A stretch of 64,000 bases of DNA, taken from VGJV01 sp964646415 (lineage in GTDB: Bacteria; Patescibacteriota; Minisyncoccia; UBA6257; 2-01-FULL-56-20). Within the stretch, counting starts at the first letter, position 1; each line of letters starts with the position of its first letter. The notes beneath the pieces were generated by a model. It did not search any database and had not been told where the DNA came from. It worked only from the letters and a program-made list of their open reading frames with translations. The stretch covers positions 3,054-67,053 of the forward strand of contig CAZYEL010000005.1 of assembly GCA_964646415.1 (NCBI GenBank), given 5' to 3'. A program made the position numbers and the translations under genes. Below are positions 1-6,719 of this stretch, piece after piece.

Positions 1-1
1 G

Positions 2-430
2 AGCAGATTTTATTTAAAATGCAGAAATTGTGGAACTGCGGCAATACGTCATCACAGTCACGGTCTTTGTGTGGAATGCTATCCCAAGAGCGATTATTTT
101 AGAGAAGTAGTTAGAGCTTCTAATGATAGGAATTATGAAAAAAGAAAAGAACATTATAGAAAATACTCAAAAATGTACCTTAAAAGACCAGAAGTAATAG
201 CAAAAATGAAAAGGGCTTGGGATTTAAAGTACTATGGTGGCAATAGAGAAGTGGCCATAGGAAATAGCGGTTTTATGTGTATAAAATGTAGAGTGGGCAG
301 GGAAGATGCCGTTAAAAAATATGGTAAAGATTTGTTTGTTCACCACATAGATAAAGATAAGAACAATAACGCCCTAAGTAACCTCGAAGCTTTGTGCTAC
401 GGCTGTTTTAAGAAAATACCAAAAACATAA
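2..430 (+). CDS. Zinc-ribbon HNH-like nuclease, 5' truncated by window edge
   Basis: The frame is open to the first base of the window, so the true start lies outside; a GTG at 71 is the first possible start inside. The upstream part encodes a CRNC ... CVEC pair, which looks like a zinc ribbon. The C-terminal part has CIKC, then HHIDKDKNNNALSNLEALC and a final CYGC. This matches the Cys-paired HNH layout (HH, N, CxxC), but the last metal-binding His usually found after the final Cys is replaced by Phe, so catalysis is uncertain. The gene is AT-rich compared with the rest of the window and lies 9 bp before the Shedu-like gene. It could be a defence nuclease or a homing-type HNH protein. Confidence 0.6.
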   Translation, partial: SRFYLKCRNCGTAAIRHHSHGLCVECYPKSDYFREVVRASNDRNYEKRKEHYRKYSKMYLKRPEVIAKMKRAWDLKYYGGNREVAIGNSGFMCIKCRVGREDAVKKYGKDLFVHHIDKDKNNNALSNLEALCYGCFKKIPKT

Positions 431-439
431 GAGCTAAAG

Positions 440-1675
440 ATGATTGATATGGCGAAAAACTTTAAGGCAAAACCAGAAATTCCAGAAAAACACCTCGATT
501 TAAAAGATGGTAAATTTTGCGTCTATGAGATTTACCGTCGTCAGAAAAGGACTATTTATTATATCCAGGGAAGTCAGTCGAAATATTTATCTAAAATAAT
601 TCTTGAAGGATTCGAGGGTATTCCGCCTGGTTTATATCTATATAAGAGCGGGTACGGCTTTCAGAAAAAAGGAACTTTTCTGCTGTCAGCTTTAAAAAAT
701 AATTTGGCTCCAACCAGACAACTAGAGCTTACTATCACAAGCAAGCAAAGCAAAAAAATAAAAAAGGGGGCACTAAGAGTTTTTGTAACTTTGCCTCATT
801 TGGACGTGAAGAATTTGCTAGTTCGTTTGGGTCGTATTAATGAAGACAGCAACAACGAACTACGTAGTGAGGTTGCATCGTTTTTAAGCACTAAATTTCC
901 GAAACAAATAAGGATTTCCACGGAAGACTTCGACGATTATAGAGGTGGTGAGGTAGCCGCTCTTTTGCGCAGGAAGCAAGTTGCACAGAAACTAAACGAA
1001 GAGGATTTAGAATCTCTAAAAAACTTTTTTCCTAAAATATTCGCAGTTTCATTACAGGGCAAGAAAAGGGGGGTAAAAACGGAACGCAGTGCCCTTATTA
1101 GAAACACTAAAAAAGTCACTGACAGAATATTTTTGGACGAGGTAATTAGAGAATTTACCGCCAATCTTTCTAAAAAGAGCTTATCAGAGAATGATTGGCA
1201 GAAATTTCTTAGCGAGAAAGTATTTCGTTTTCTTGCAAATTACGTAACTATGATTGAGAAACAAAATGTCAGCGTAAGCGTTAGTTATCCCGATTTTGTT
1301 CTAGCGGATGTATATGGATTTGTTGATGTGTTCGAAATAAAGCGACACGACACCCTCCTTATGTCTCTCGACGAAGACCATGACAATTATTATTGGAGGC
1401 CGGACGTAGTAAAAGCTATTTCTCAGATTGAGAACTATATCGAAGAAATCGTCCGAAACGCTGATGATTACATACGCGCGGTTAAAAGAAAGAAAGGAGT
1501 TGATGTTCGTGTGGTGCGTCCCCGTGGGTACATCATCGCTGGCACAAGTAATCAGTTTAAAAACAAAAAAGAATCAAACGACTTTCGAAAACTCGGGTCA
1601 TCATTAAAGAATATTAATTTCATTCTATATGATGAATTACTCGAGAATCTAAAGAATCTTCGGTCTAAACTTTAA
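440..1675 (+). CDS. sduA: Shedu-type anti-phage nuclease (DUF4263)
   Basis: 411 residues. The C-terminal third carries the PD-(D/E)xK signature of the Shedu SduA/DUF4263 family: PDF near residue 284, FEIKR with E299 and K301, and an AISQIENY helix near residue 330 matching the family's conserved Q...Y. The N-terminal 250 residues resemble nothing I recognise, as expected for Shedu, where this region is variable and thought to sense infection. Known Shedu proteins act alone as single-gene defence nucleases. ATG 440 follows the HNH gene by 9 bp, so co-transcription is likely; ATG 449 is an alternative start. The gene is AT-rich relative to the GC-richer core, which suggests horizontal acquisition. 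A strong terminator follows. Confidence 0.8.
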   Translation: MIDMAKNFKAKPEIPEKHLDLKDGKFCVYEIYRRQKRTIYYIQGSQSKYLSKIILEGFEGIPPGLYLYKSGYGFQKKGTFLLSALKNNLAPTRQLELTITSKQSKKIKKGALRVFVTLPHLDVKNLLVRLGRINEDSNNELRSEVASFLSTKFPKQIRISTEDFDDYRGGEVAALLRRKQVAQKLNEEDLESLKNFFPKIFAVSLQGKKRGVKTERSALIRNTKKVTDRIFLDEVIREFTANLSKKSLSENDWQKFLSEKVFRFLANYVTMIEKQNVSVSVSYPDFVLADVYGFVDVFEIKRHDTLLMSLDEDHDNYYWRPDVVKAISQIENYIEEIVRNADDYIRAVKRKKGVDVRVVRPRGYIIAGTSNQFKNKKESNDFRKLGSSLKNINFILYDELLENLKNLRSKL

Positions 1676-1685
1676 AGATGAGCGT

Positions 1686-1722
1686 AAAGAAAAACCACTG
1701 AACATCTCAGTGGTTTTTCTTT
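1686..1722 (+). terminator. Rho-independent terminator after sduA
   Basis: A 16-bp perfect stem (1686-1701 with 1707-1722) around the loop ACATC. The arms start and end in A/T runs, so it could stop transcription in both directions. Confidence 0.85.
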
Positions 1723-1822
1723 CTTGAGTACGGCGCTCAGCCGGTATGCTATTTACGGGACGGAGAAGTCAGGGCGTTGCTGAGGCAAGGTGGTCTCGCC
1801 TCGATACCGCGCTGACTCGTGC
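1723..1822. other. Non-coding spacer next to tRNA-Gln
   Basis: I see no gene here. It lies between the defence pair and the 3' end of the tRNA, which is where an integrated element would border its attachment site. No second copy of the tRNA 3' sequence is visible in this window. Confidence 0.4.
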
Positions 1823-1892
1823 TGCGGGACTAGGATTCGAACCTAGATGACATGATTCAGAGTCATGTATCCTACCATTAGATGATCCCGCA
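1823..1892 (-). tRNA. tRNA-Gln (CUG)
   Basis: The reverse strand folds as a cloverleaf: a 7-bp acceptor stem (TGCGGGA with TCCCGCA), an anticodon stem CATGA/TCATG with loop CTCTGAA (anticodon CUG), and a T arm containing GGTTCGAATCC. CCA is not encoded. About 70 nt, a short but normal class I tRNA. Its 3' end faces the AT-rich defence genes. Confidence 0.92.
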
Positions 1893-1964
1893 ATTTTTCC
1901 TTACAAAATATATCGCAGGTTGCCCGATGTGGCAAATCCGGGGAGCTGAAAAGGCAAGGAAAAA

Positions 1965-1995
1965 CAAGGCTTTTCCGGACAAGCCTTGATTTTTT
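1965..1995 (+). terminator. Hairpin terminator upstream of the prepilin gene
   Basis: Stem CAAGGCTT/AAGCCTTG (1965-1972 with 1981-1988) followed by ATTTTTT. An A-run on the left side also allows function on the minus strand. No gene clearly ends into it. Confidence 0.6.
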
Positions 1996-2079
1996 GAGGG
2001 GAGTATGCTATGGTTTTGAAGTTATCAACCCCGTGGAAGCGGGGGTTTGTTATAATAAATAGACACGCAGAAAACCATA

Positions 2080-2547
2080 ATGTTTACCAAACGGGCGCGT
2101 GCGCGAGGCGGGTTTGTGGTAATGGAGGTGATGCTTGCAGTCGGGGTTATCGCCGCACTTACGGGGTCTGTTGCGGCGCTTTGGGGTTCCCGCAAATCGC
2201 TCCCTCCGGTGCGCGACCTTCAGCGTATTTCCGATGCGGACGTGATTTTGAAGGCGATGAGCAGGAACGCGGCGGCGAACGGCGGAAAGTTCAAATGCGC
2301 CGAGGGTCCCGTGCCCGTTGTCCCCACCGCAATGGCGTCTAGGAAGGGGAATTACAATATCGCTCCGTGCCTCGTGCCGAGCCAGCTTCCCGCGTTACCC
2401 TTTGACCCCTCAATGCCCGGTGCGCATTGGACGTCGCTCACCGATTACTACACGGGATACACCGTGGTGCGTGATACGAAGACAAATCGGGTAACGATTG
2501 AAGCCCCTACGGCGGAACTTGAAGATGAAATTTCGGTGACGAGATAG
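2080..2547 (+). CDS. Type IV prepilin-like protein
   Basis: 155 residues. The N-terminus has a short basic leader, then GGFVVMEVMLAVGVIAAL: Gly at -1, a hydrophobic residue at +1 and Glu at +5 of the mature protein, the prepilin-peptidase recognition pattern, followed by one hydrophobic helix. The remainder is a soluble domain with two Cys (KC near residue 66 and PC near 89) that could form a disulfide. The size fits a pilin or pseudopilin assembled in the envelope. No other pilus gene is adjacent. A TATAAT at 2051-2056 may be the promoter -10 box, 23 bp before the ATG. The minor-pilin role is inferred from the leader only. Confidence 0.72.
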   Translation: MFTKRARARGGFVVMEVMLAVGVIAALTGSVAALWGSRKSLPPVRDLQRISDADVILKAMSRNAAANGGKFKCAEGPVPVVPTAMASRKGNYNIAPCLVPSQLPALPFDPSMPGAHWTSLTDYYTGYTVVRDTKTNRVTIEAPTAELEDEISVTR

Positions 2548-2594
2548 GCAACGGACAGTAAGTAGCAAGCGACAGGGAACAAGTGACAAGGAAG

Positions 2595-2617
2595 ACGCCC
2601 ACATGCAGGGCGTTTTT
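2595..2617 (+). terminator. Terminator between the prepilin gene and dnaX
   Basis: ACGCCC/GGGCGT stem (2595-2600 with 2608-2613) followed by a T-run. It sits between convergent genes and is flanked by degenerate 7-bp-period repeats. Confidence 0.7.
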
Positions 2618-2645
2618 ATGTTTTTCGGGTTTCCCCTGCTCCCTG

Positions 2646-3764
2646 TTACTTGCCTCTTGTTACTTGTAACTGTTCGATTAACGCAATCTCAATCGGAATC
2701 GTGGCGAAGGGGCTGTAGCGCATCTCGCCGTAGCCGCGGATGAGCGCGCGGAGGAGAGGAACCGTCGTTTCGCTTTTCGCAAGCGGTGTGAGCGACTGGA
2801 TTGACTGGAGCTCCACGTCGGTGAATTCAACGTGGTACGCCTTGATGAGCGCGGGGTTCAGGGCGAGCGTAAGCACTCTCCGTATATAGTGGACGAGGTC
2901 TTTTATGAAATCGTTCATGTTATGCCCCTCGTCGTGCCTGGCGCGGAGCGCCTCAAGCGCGCCGGGCAAATCTTTCTTGAGGAGAAGTTCCGCGAGCGCG
3001 TGCACCTTGCGGAGCCCGGCGCGGCCCGTGAGTTCTTCCACGGTGCGGGCGTCGATTTTTTCTCCCCAGCTTGCAGCCTGGTCGAGGAGGGACTCCGCAT
3101 CGCGCGCGGAGCCCTCTCCTGCGGCGGCGATGATTTCAAGCGCGTCGTCGTCAATCGAAACTTTTTCCGCTTTTGCAATCCGGCGGAGCTTCTCCAGTAT
3201 GTGCGTTTTCGAGAGCCGCTTGAAAAGAAAACGTTGCGTGCGGGAGGTGATGGTGGGCGGGAGCTTTTCGTATTCCGTGGTTGCAAGGATGATGACGGCG
3301 TGGCGCGGAGGTTCCTCAAGCGTTTTCAAAAGCGCATTCCACGCCGCAGGCGTGAGCATGTGCGCTTCGTCGATGATGTAAACCTTATGCGTGCCCTGCG
3401 AAGGGGCGGTTATGATGCTTTCCTTAAGGTTTCTGATTTCATCAATACCGCGGTTGGAGGCGGCATCGATTTCAATGACGTCGAAAGATCCCTGGGTATC
3501 CACCGAGGCGCACGCGATGCATACGTTACAAGGCTCGCCGGTTTTTGCGAATGCCGCCTCATTCCGACGCCGTTCGCAGTTCAATAGTTTCGCGATGAGC
3601 CGCGCGGTACTCGTTTTTCCCGTGCCGCGGGGGCCGTAGAAAAGGTATGCGTGGCCGAGGCGGTTTTCACGCGCCGCGTTTTTCAAAAGCGCGATGTTCG
3701 TTTCCTGCCCGATGATGTCGCCAAGCTGTTTCGGGCGGTACTTGCGGTAGAAAGCGAGTCCCAT
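2646..3764 (-). CDS. dnaX: DNA polymerase III subunit gamma/tau, short form
   Basis: 372 residues from the ATG at 3764, chosen because MGLAFYRKYRPKQ is the usual DnaX N-terminus; an ATG 12 bp further upstream is possible. It shows the AAA+ clamp-loader core: Walker A GPRGTGKT (about 44-51), the zinc cluster with C63 and CNVCIAC (78-84), Walker B IIDEAH and sensor 1 near ATTEYEK. It loads the beta clamp at the replication fork. It stops soon after the clamp-loader collar, so there is no tau-type tail for binding DnaB or the polymerase. The last codons (VTRGK) fall in a 7-bp-period repeat shared with the intergenic DNA. Confidence 0.95.
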   Translation of the reverse strand: MGLAFYRKYRPKQLGDIIGQETNIALLKNAARENRLGHAYLFYGPRGTGKTSTARLIAKLLNCERRRNEAAFAKTGEPCNVCIACASVDTQGSFDVIEIDAASNRGIDEIRNLKESIITAPSQGTHKVYIIDEAHMLTPAAWNALLKTLEEPPRHAVIILATTEYEKLPPTITSRTQRFLFKRLSKTHILEKLRRIAKAEKVSIDDDALEIIAAAGEGSARDAESLLDQAASWGEKIDARTVEELTGRAGLRKVHALAELLLKKDLPGALEALRARHDEGHNMNDFIKDLVHYIRRVLTLALNPALIKAYHVEFTDVELQSIQSLTPLAKSETTVPLLRALIRGYGEMRYSPFATIPIEIALIEQLQVTRGK

Positions 3765-3819
3765 GCGATGAATCATAATTCGTAAAGCATGATTCGTAAA
3801 TCGGGTGCGTGTGTGATGA

Positions 3820-3848
3820 TTGCCCGTGCCTCACTTACGGGCTATAGT
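3820..3848 (+). promoter_or_regulatory. Sigma70-like promoter for a small ORF
   Basis: TTGCCC (3820-3825), 17-bp spacer, TATAGT (3843-3848). Predicted start about 10 nt before the ATG at 3865. Confidence 0.5.
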
Positions 3849-3864
3849 GAAGCGAAAGAAAGAT

Positions 3865-4038
3865 ATGGTCAACGGCACCTTGCTCGGGGCGGCGACAACC
3901 CTGTTCCTTGGGTCGCTTTTTTTATTTGGGCCGGCGTCATACCGTAGTACCGGAGACGGGAGCGTGGCGAGAGAGGAAGACATAGCCCAATCCGCCGACG
4001 CGCCTTTCCAAGCGCCGCTACTCTCGCCGCCTTCCTAA
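3865..4038 (+). CDS. Small membrane or exported peptide, unknown
   Basis: 57 residues from ATG 3865. One hydrophobic stretch (GTLLGAATTLFLGSLFLFG, about residues 4-22) is followed by a polar tail, so the product should sit in or cross the membrane. A good promoter lies directly upstream. Immediately past the stop at 4036-4038 another frame stays open to about 4128, ending in LENAGLTKINQ, which looks protein-like. The locus may therefore be a frameshifted or decayed longer gene. No family recognised. Confidence 0.4.
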   Translation: MVNGTLLGAATTLFLGSLFLFGPASYRSTGDGSVAREEDIAQSADAPFQAPLLSPPS

Positions 4039-4128
4039 CTTCGACCTTGGTGCCCGTTACGCGGCCGGAGATGGTAAATCTGCAGATCCGCGGTCTGGAG
4101 AATGCGGGACTCACAAAAATCAACCAAT

Positions 4129-4213
4129 GACCGATAACCTATGACTGATAACCAATAACCGGCGACTGATGACTAATGATAAAATTCGCGTTATAAGTCA
4201 TAAGTTATAGGTC
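4129..4213. repeat. Degenerate 7-bp-period inverted repeat before scpA
   Basis: The left arm reads as successive heptamers (TGACCGA, TAACCTA, TGACTGA, TAACCAA, and so on). The right arm reads TTATAAG, TCATAAG, TTATAGG, an imperfect reverse complement. Together they can form a long imperfect hairpin ending a few bases before scpA. Confidence 0.65.
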
Positions 4214-4221
4214 GATTTCCC

Positions 4222-4932
4222 ATGTATCAACTCGAACTCCAACAGTTCACCGGTCCCATTGGGAAACTTCTCCAGCTTATAGAGGAGAAACAGCTTGATG
4301 TGACCGAAGTGAGTCTTGCGAAGGTGACCGACGACTTTTTGCGCTATCTCGCAACGCAGGAGCATGTGGCACCCGCAGTTCTTGCGGAGTTCGTCGCCGT
4401 CGCGAGCCGCCTCTTGCTTATCAAGTCGAAGATATTGCTCCCCGACCTTACGCTTACGCTGGATGAAGAGGCGGAAATCCACGACCTTGAACAGCGTCTC
4501 GCGTTCTACAAACTATGGCGTCCCGCGGAAAAATGCATTGCCGCCGCGTTCGCGGGGGAGAAGAAACTGTGGAGCCGCCCGTATTTTCTCACAAGTGGGG
4601 TGGCGTTCTACCCGTCCTCGAACTTTACGCGCGAGGGGCTCACGGGTGCGATAGAGGGAGTGGTGAAGAGTTTGCAAACGCTTACGCGCGAAACGGAAAC
4701 GCTTGAAGCCCGCATTATTGCGATTGAAGAGAAAATTACCGAAGTTCTCGCGCGCCTCACGCAGGCGGGCAGTATGAGTTTCCATACGGCGACGCAGGGA
4801 AACCGGGTGGGGGAGGTGGTGGCGCTGTTTCTTGCGGTTTTGCACCTCGCCCGCGAGGGGCGGGTGCATCTCGCACAACAGGGGAATTTCTCTGATATAA
4901 TTGTTTCGCATAGAGCGATAAGCGACAAGTAA
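4222..4932 (+). CDS. scpA: Segregation and condensation protein A
   Basis: 236 residues, the usual kleisin length. The N-terminus has YQLELQQFTGPIGKLLQLIEEKQLDVTE, the conserved ScpA helix-turn that binds the neck of SMC, then the ASRLLLIKSKILLPDL segment that ends the N-terminal domain. The C-terminal winged-helix region (about 160-230) would bind the SMC head. It bridges SMC and ScpB in chromosome condensation. scpB follows 20 bp later and mraY overlaps scpB, so the three form an operon. The final residues (HRAISDK) are encoded by a 7-bp-period repeat that continues into the spacer, suggesting the repeat extended the C-terminus. Confidence 0.9.
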   Translation: MYQLELQQFTGPIGKLLQLIEEKQLDVTEVSLAKVTDDFLRYLATQEHVAPAVLAEFVAVASRLLLIKSKILLPDLTLTLDEEAEIHDLEQRLAFYKLWRPAEKCIAAAFAGEKKLWSRPYFLTSGVAFYPSSNFTREGLTGAIEGVVKSLQTLTRETETLEARIIAIEEKITEVLARLTQAGSMSFHTATQGNRVGEVVALFLAVLHLAREGRVHLAQQGNFSDIIVSHRAISDK

Positions 4933-4952
4933 TAAGCGATACCTACTATACT

Positions 4953-5576
4953 ATGGAGAATCAAGAGAAGCTGGCGCACCGTCGCGACGCTGGAGCGCGC
5001 TCTGGCGACGCAGAGGCGCGTTTGGAGGCGCTCCTTTTCACGCATGGGGAGCCGATGCGCGCGGCGAAGGTGAAGAAAGTGATGGGAATTGAGAATGAGG
5101 ATGAGTATCAGGGATTGGTAAAGGCGCTCGGGGAGTCGCTTGCATCGGAGGCGCGCGGGCTTACCCTGCTTTCCACTCCGGAAGAAATTCAGCTTGTGAC
5201 AAAACCGCAATTCGGAGGCCTCCTGCTTTCTTTTATGAAGGAGGAGCTTACCGAGGAACTTACGCCGGCGACTCTTGAGGCGCTTTCACTTGTCGCCTAC
5301 GGCGGGCCTATTTCCCGCGCACGGTTGGATTTCCTGCGCGGAGTGAACTCTTCGTTTACGCTCCGCACGCTCCGGCTTCGCGGGCTTGTGGAGCGGAGTC
5401 CCGACCCTGCGGCGCCTCATTCGATAGCGTATGACCTTACCGCCGATTCCCTGCGGCATCTTGGCGTAGGAAAGCGCGAAGACCTGCCGCGGTACGCGGA
5501 GTTCCGTGCATATATGGAATCGGTCGCGGCGCAGGGGTTCAAGGAGGTTGAGCCCGCCGCACCCCCCACGCCATGA
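4953..5576 (+). CDS. scpB: Segregation and condensation protein B
   Basis: 207 residues. Two winged-helix domains: the first begins with ARLEALLFTHGEPM (about residues 26-39) and the second contains LTPATLEALSLVAYGGPISRA (about 104-124), both typical ScpB landmarks. It dimerises on ScpA and regulates the SMC complex. The stop codon overlaps the mraY start (ATGA at 5573-5576), implying translational coupling. The N-terminus (about 25 residues, Arg/Ala-rich) is unconserved, so a slightly later start is possible. Confidence 0.9.
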   Translation: MENQEKLAHRRDAGARSGDAEARLEALLFTHGEPMRAAKVKKVMGIENEDEYQGLVKALGESLASEARGLTLLSTPEEIQLVTKPQFGGLLLSFMKEELTEELTPATLEALSLVAYGGPISRARLDFLRGVNSSFTLRTLRLRGLVERSPDPAAPHSIAYDLTADSLRHLGVGKREDLPRYAEFRAYMESVAAQGFKEVEPAAPPTP

Positions 5577-6625
5577 TCCTAAGCGAAGCGGTACGCATCA
5601 TTATTATCACCACCATCGCCTTCGGCGCGGCGCTTCTCATGACGCCGTTTTGGGTCGGCGTTTTGAAGCGGGCGGGATTCGCGAAGCAAATCCGCACCGG
5701 AAAAGACACGCCGGTGTTTAACGAGCTGCATATGCGGAAGGCGGGAACTCCCACGGGCGGCGGCGTGATTATCTGGTCCACGGTTTTGGGACTCGCAGTG
5801 CTCTTTGGAATTCTCGCGGCGCTTTTTGACGGGCCATGGAAATATTTGAGCTTTCTGAACCGCGCGGAAACGTACTTGCCGCTTGCGGCGCTCGCCATCG
5901 CGGCGGTCTTGGGGCTTGTGGATGACTGGTGCGGCGTGCTCGGCATCGGGGGCGCCTCAGGCGGGGGACTCAAAGTACGCCACAAAATTATTATCTATGC
6001 GGTTATCGCGGCGGTCGGCGCGTGGTGGTTTTATTTCCGGCTCGATTGGGACGTGCTTGCGGTGCCGTTTCTGGGGAGTTTCCGCATCGGGTGGTGGTAC
6101 ATTCCCATTTTCATGTTCATCATTATCGCTTCGGCGTTCTCCGCGAACGAAACGGACGGCTTGGATGGCCTTTTTGGCGGCGTGGCGCTCTTCACTTTCG
6201 TGGCGCTCACGGCGGTCGCGTTTACGCTCGGGCGATTCGACCTCGCGGCGTTCGGGGGCGCTGTCATTGGGGCGCTTCTCGCGTTTTTATGGTTCAACAT
6301 TTATCCGGCAAGGTTTTTCATGGGGGATACGGGCTCGATGTCGCTGGGCATTGTCATCGGCATCGTGGCGATGCTCACGAACACGACGCTCCTTTTGCCG
6401 TTCTTTGCGGCCATACTCGTGATCGAATCGCTCTCGGTCATAATCCAACTTGCCTCGAAAAAATTCCGCGGCAAGAAAGTGTTCCGCTCGACGCCGATTC
6501 ACCACCATTTTGAAGCATTGGGGTGGCCCGAGTCGCAAATCACGATGCGGTTTTGGATTGTTTCCATTATTTTCGTGGCACTCGGCCTCGCGCTTTTCTT
6601 TCTCTCAAAATTCATCATTGCGTAG
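5573..6625 (+). CDS. mraY: Phospho-N-acetylmuramoyl-pentapeptide transferase
   Basis: 350 residues with about ten membrane segments. Family motifs: GTPTGGG near residue 60, LVDDW near 117, NETDGLDGL (about 190-198; the Asp pair binds Mg and substrate), MGDTGSM near 249, and the TPIHHHFE loop near 306. It transfers phospho-MurNAc-pentapeptide to undecaprenyl phosphate, making lipid I in the inner membrane. It is translationally coupled to scpB rather than sitting in the usual mur/fts cluster. Shape genes and a D-Ala ligase elsewhere in the window support a real peptidoglycan pathway. Confidence 0.95.
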   Translation: MILSEAVRIIIITTIAFGAALLMTPFWVGVLKRAGFAKQIRTGKDTPVFNELHMRKAGTPTGGGVIIWSTVLGLAVLFGILAALFDGPWKYLSFLNRAETYLPLAALAIAAVLGLVDDWCGVLGIGGASGGGLKVRHKIIIYAVIAAVGAWWFYFRLDWDVLAVPFLGSFRIGWWYIPIFMFIIIASAFSANETDGLDGLFGGVALFTFVALTAVAFTLGRFDLAAFGGAVIGALLAFLWFNIYPARFFMGDTGSMSLGIVIGIVAMLTNTTLLLPFFAAILVIESLSVIIQLASKKFRGKKVFRSTPIHHHFEALGWPESQITMRFWIVSIIFVALGLALFFLSKFIIA

Positions 6626-6682
6626 CGCGGGAGGCGAAGTGAAGCCTTCCGGCGGCGGTTATGTTCTTGTGCACAAGAGGTA

Positions 6683-6711
6683 TTGCGGAGTGGCTGGAGT
6701 GGTAGTATTAT
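6683..6711 (+). promoter_or_regulatory. Promoter of surface protein 1, probably leaderless
   Basis: TTGCGG (6683-6688), exact 17-bp spacer, TATTAT (6706-6711). The ATG at 6720 begins 8 nt after the -10 box, so transcription should start at or within two bases of the start codon. No Shine-Dalgarno sequence fits in between. Confidence 0.7.
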
Positions 6712-6719
6712 AGATAATT

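Noticed and set aside
937..1164. Minus-strand ORF inside sduA
   Set aside because: Shadow of a well-supported coding frame; no motif and biased composition.
2832..3639. Several plus-strand ORFs across dnaX
   Set aside because: GC-rich antisense shadows; Arg/Ser-rich with no domain, while dnaX has full clamp-loader motifs.
6681..6719. tRNA-like sequence before surface protein 1
   Set aside because: No cloverleaf can be drawn; the stretch is explained as a promoter.
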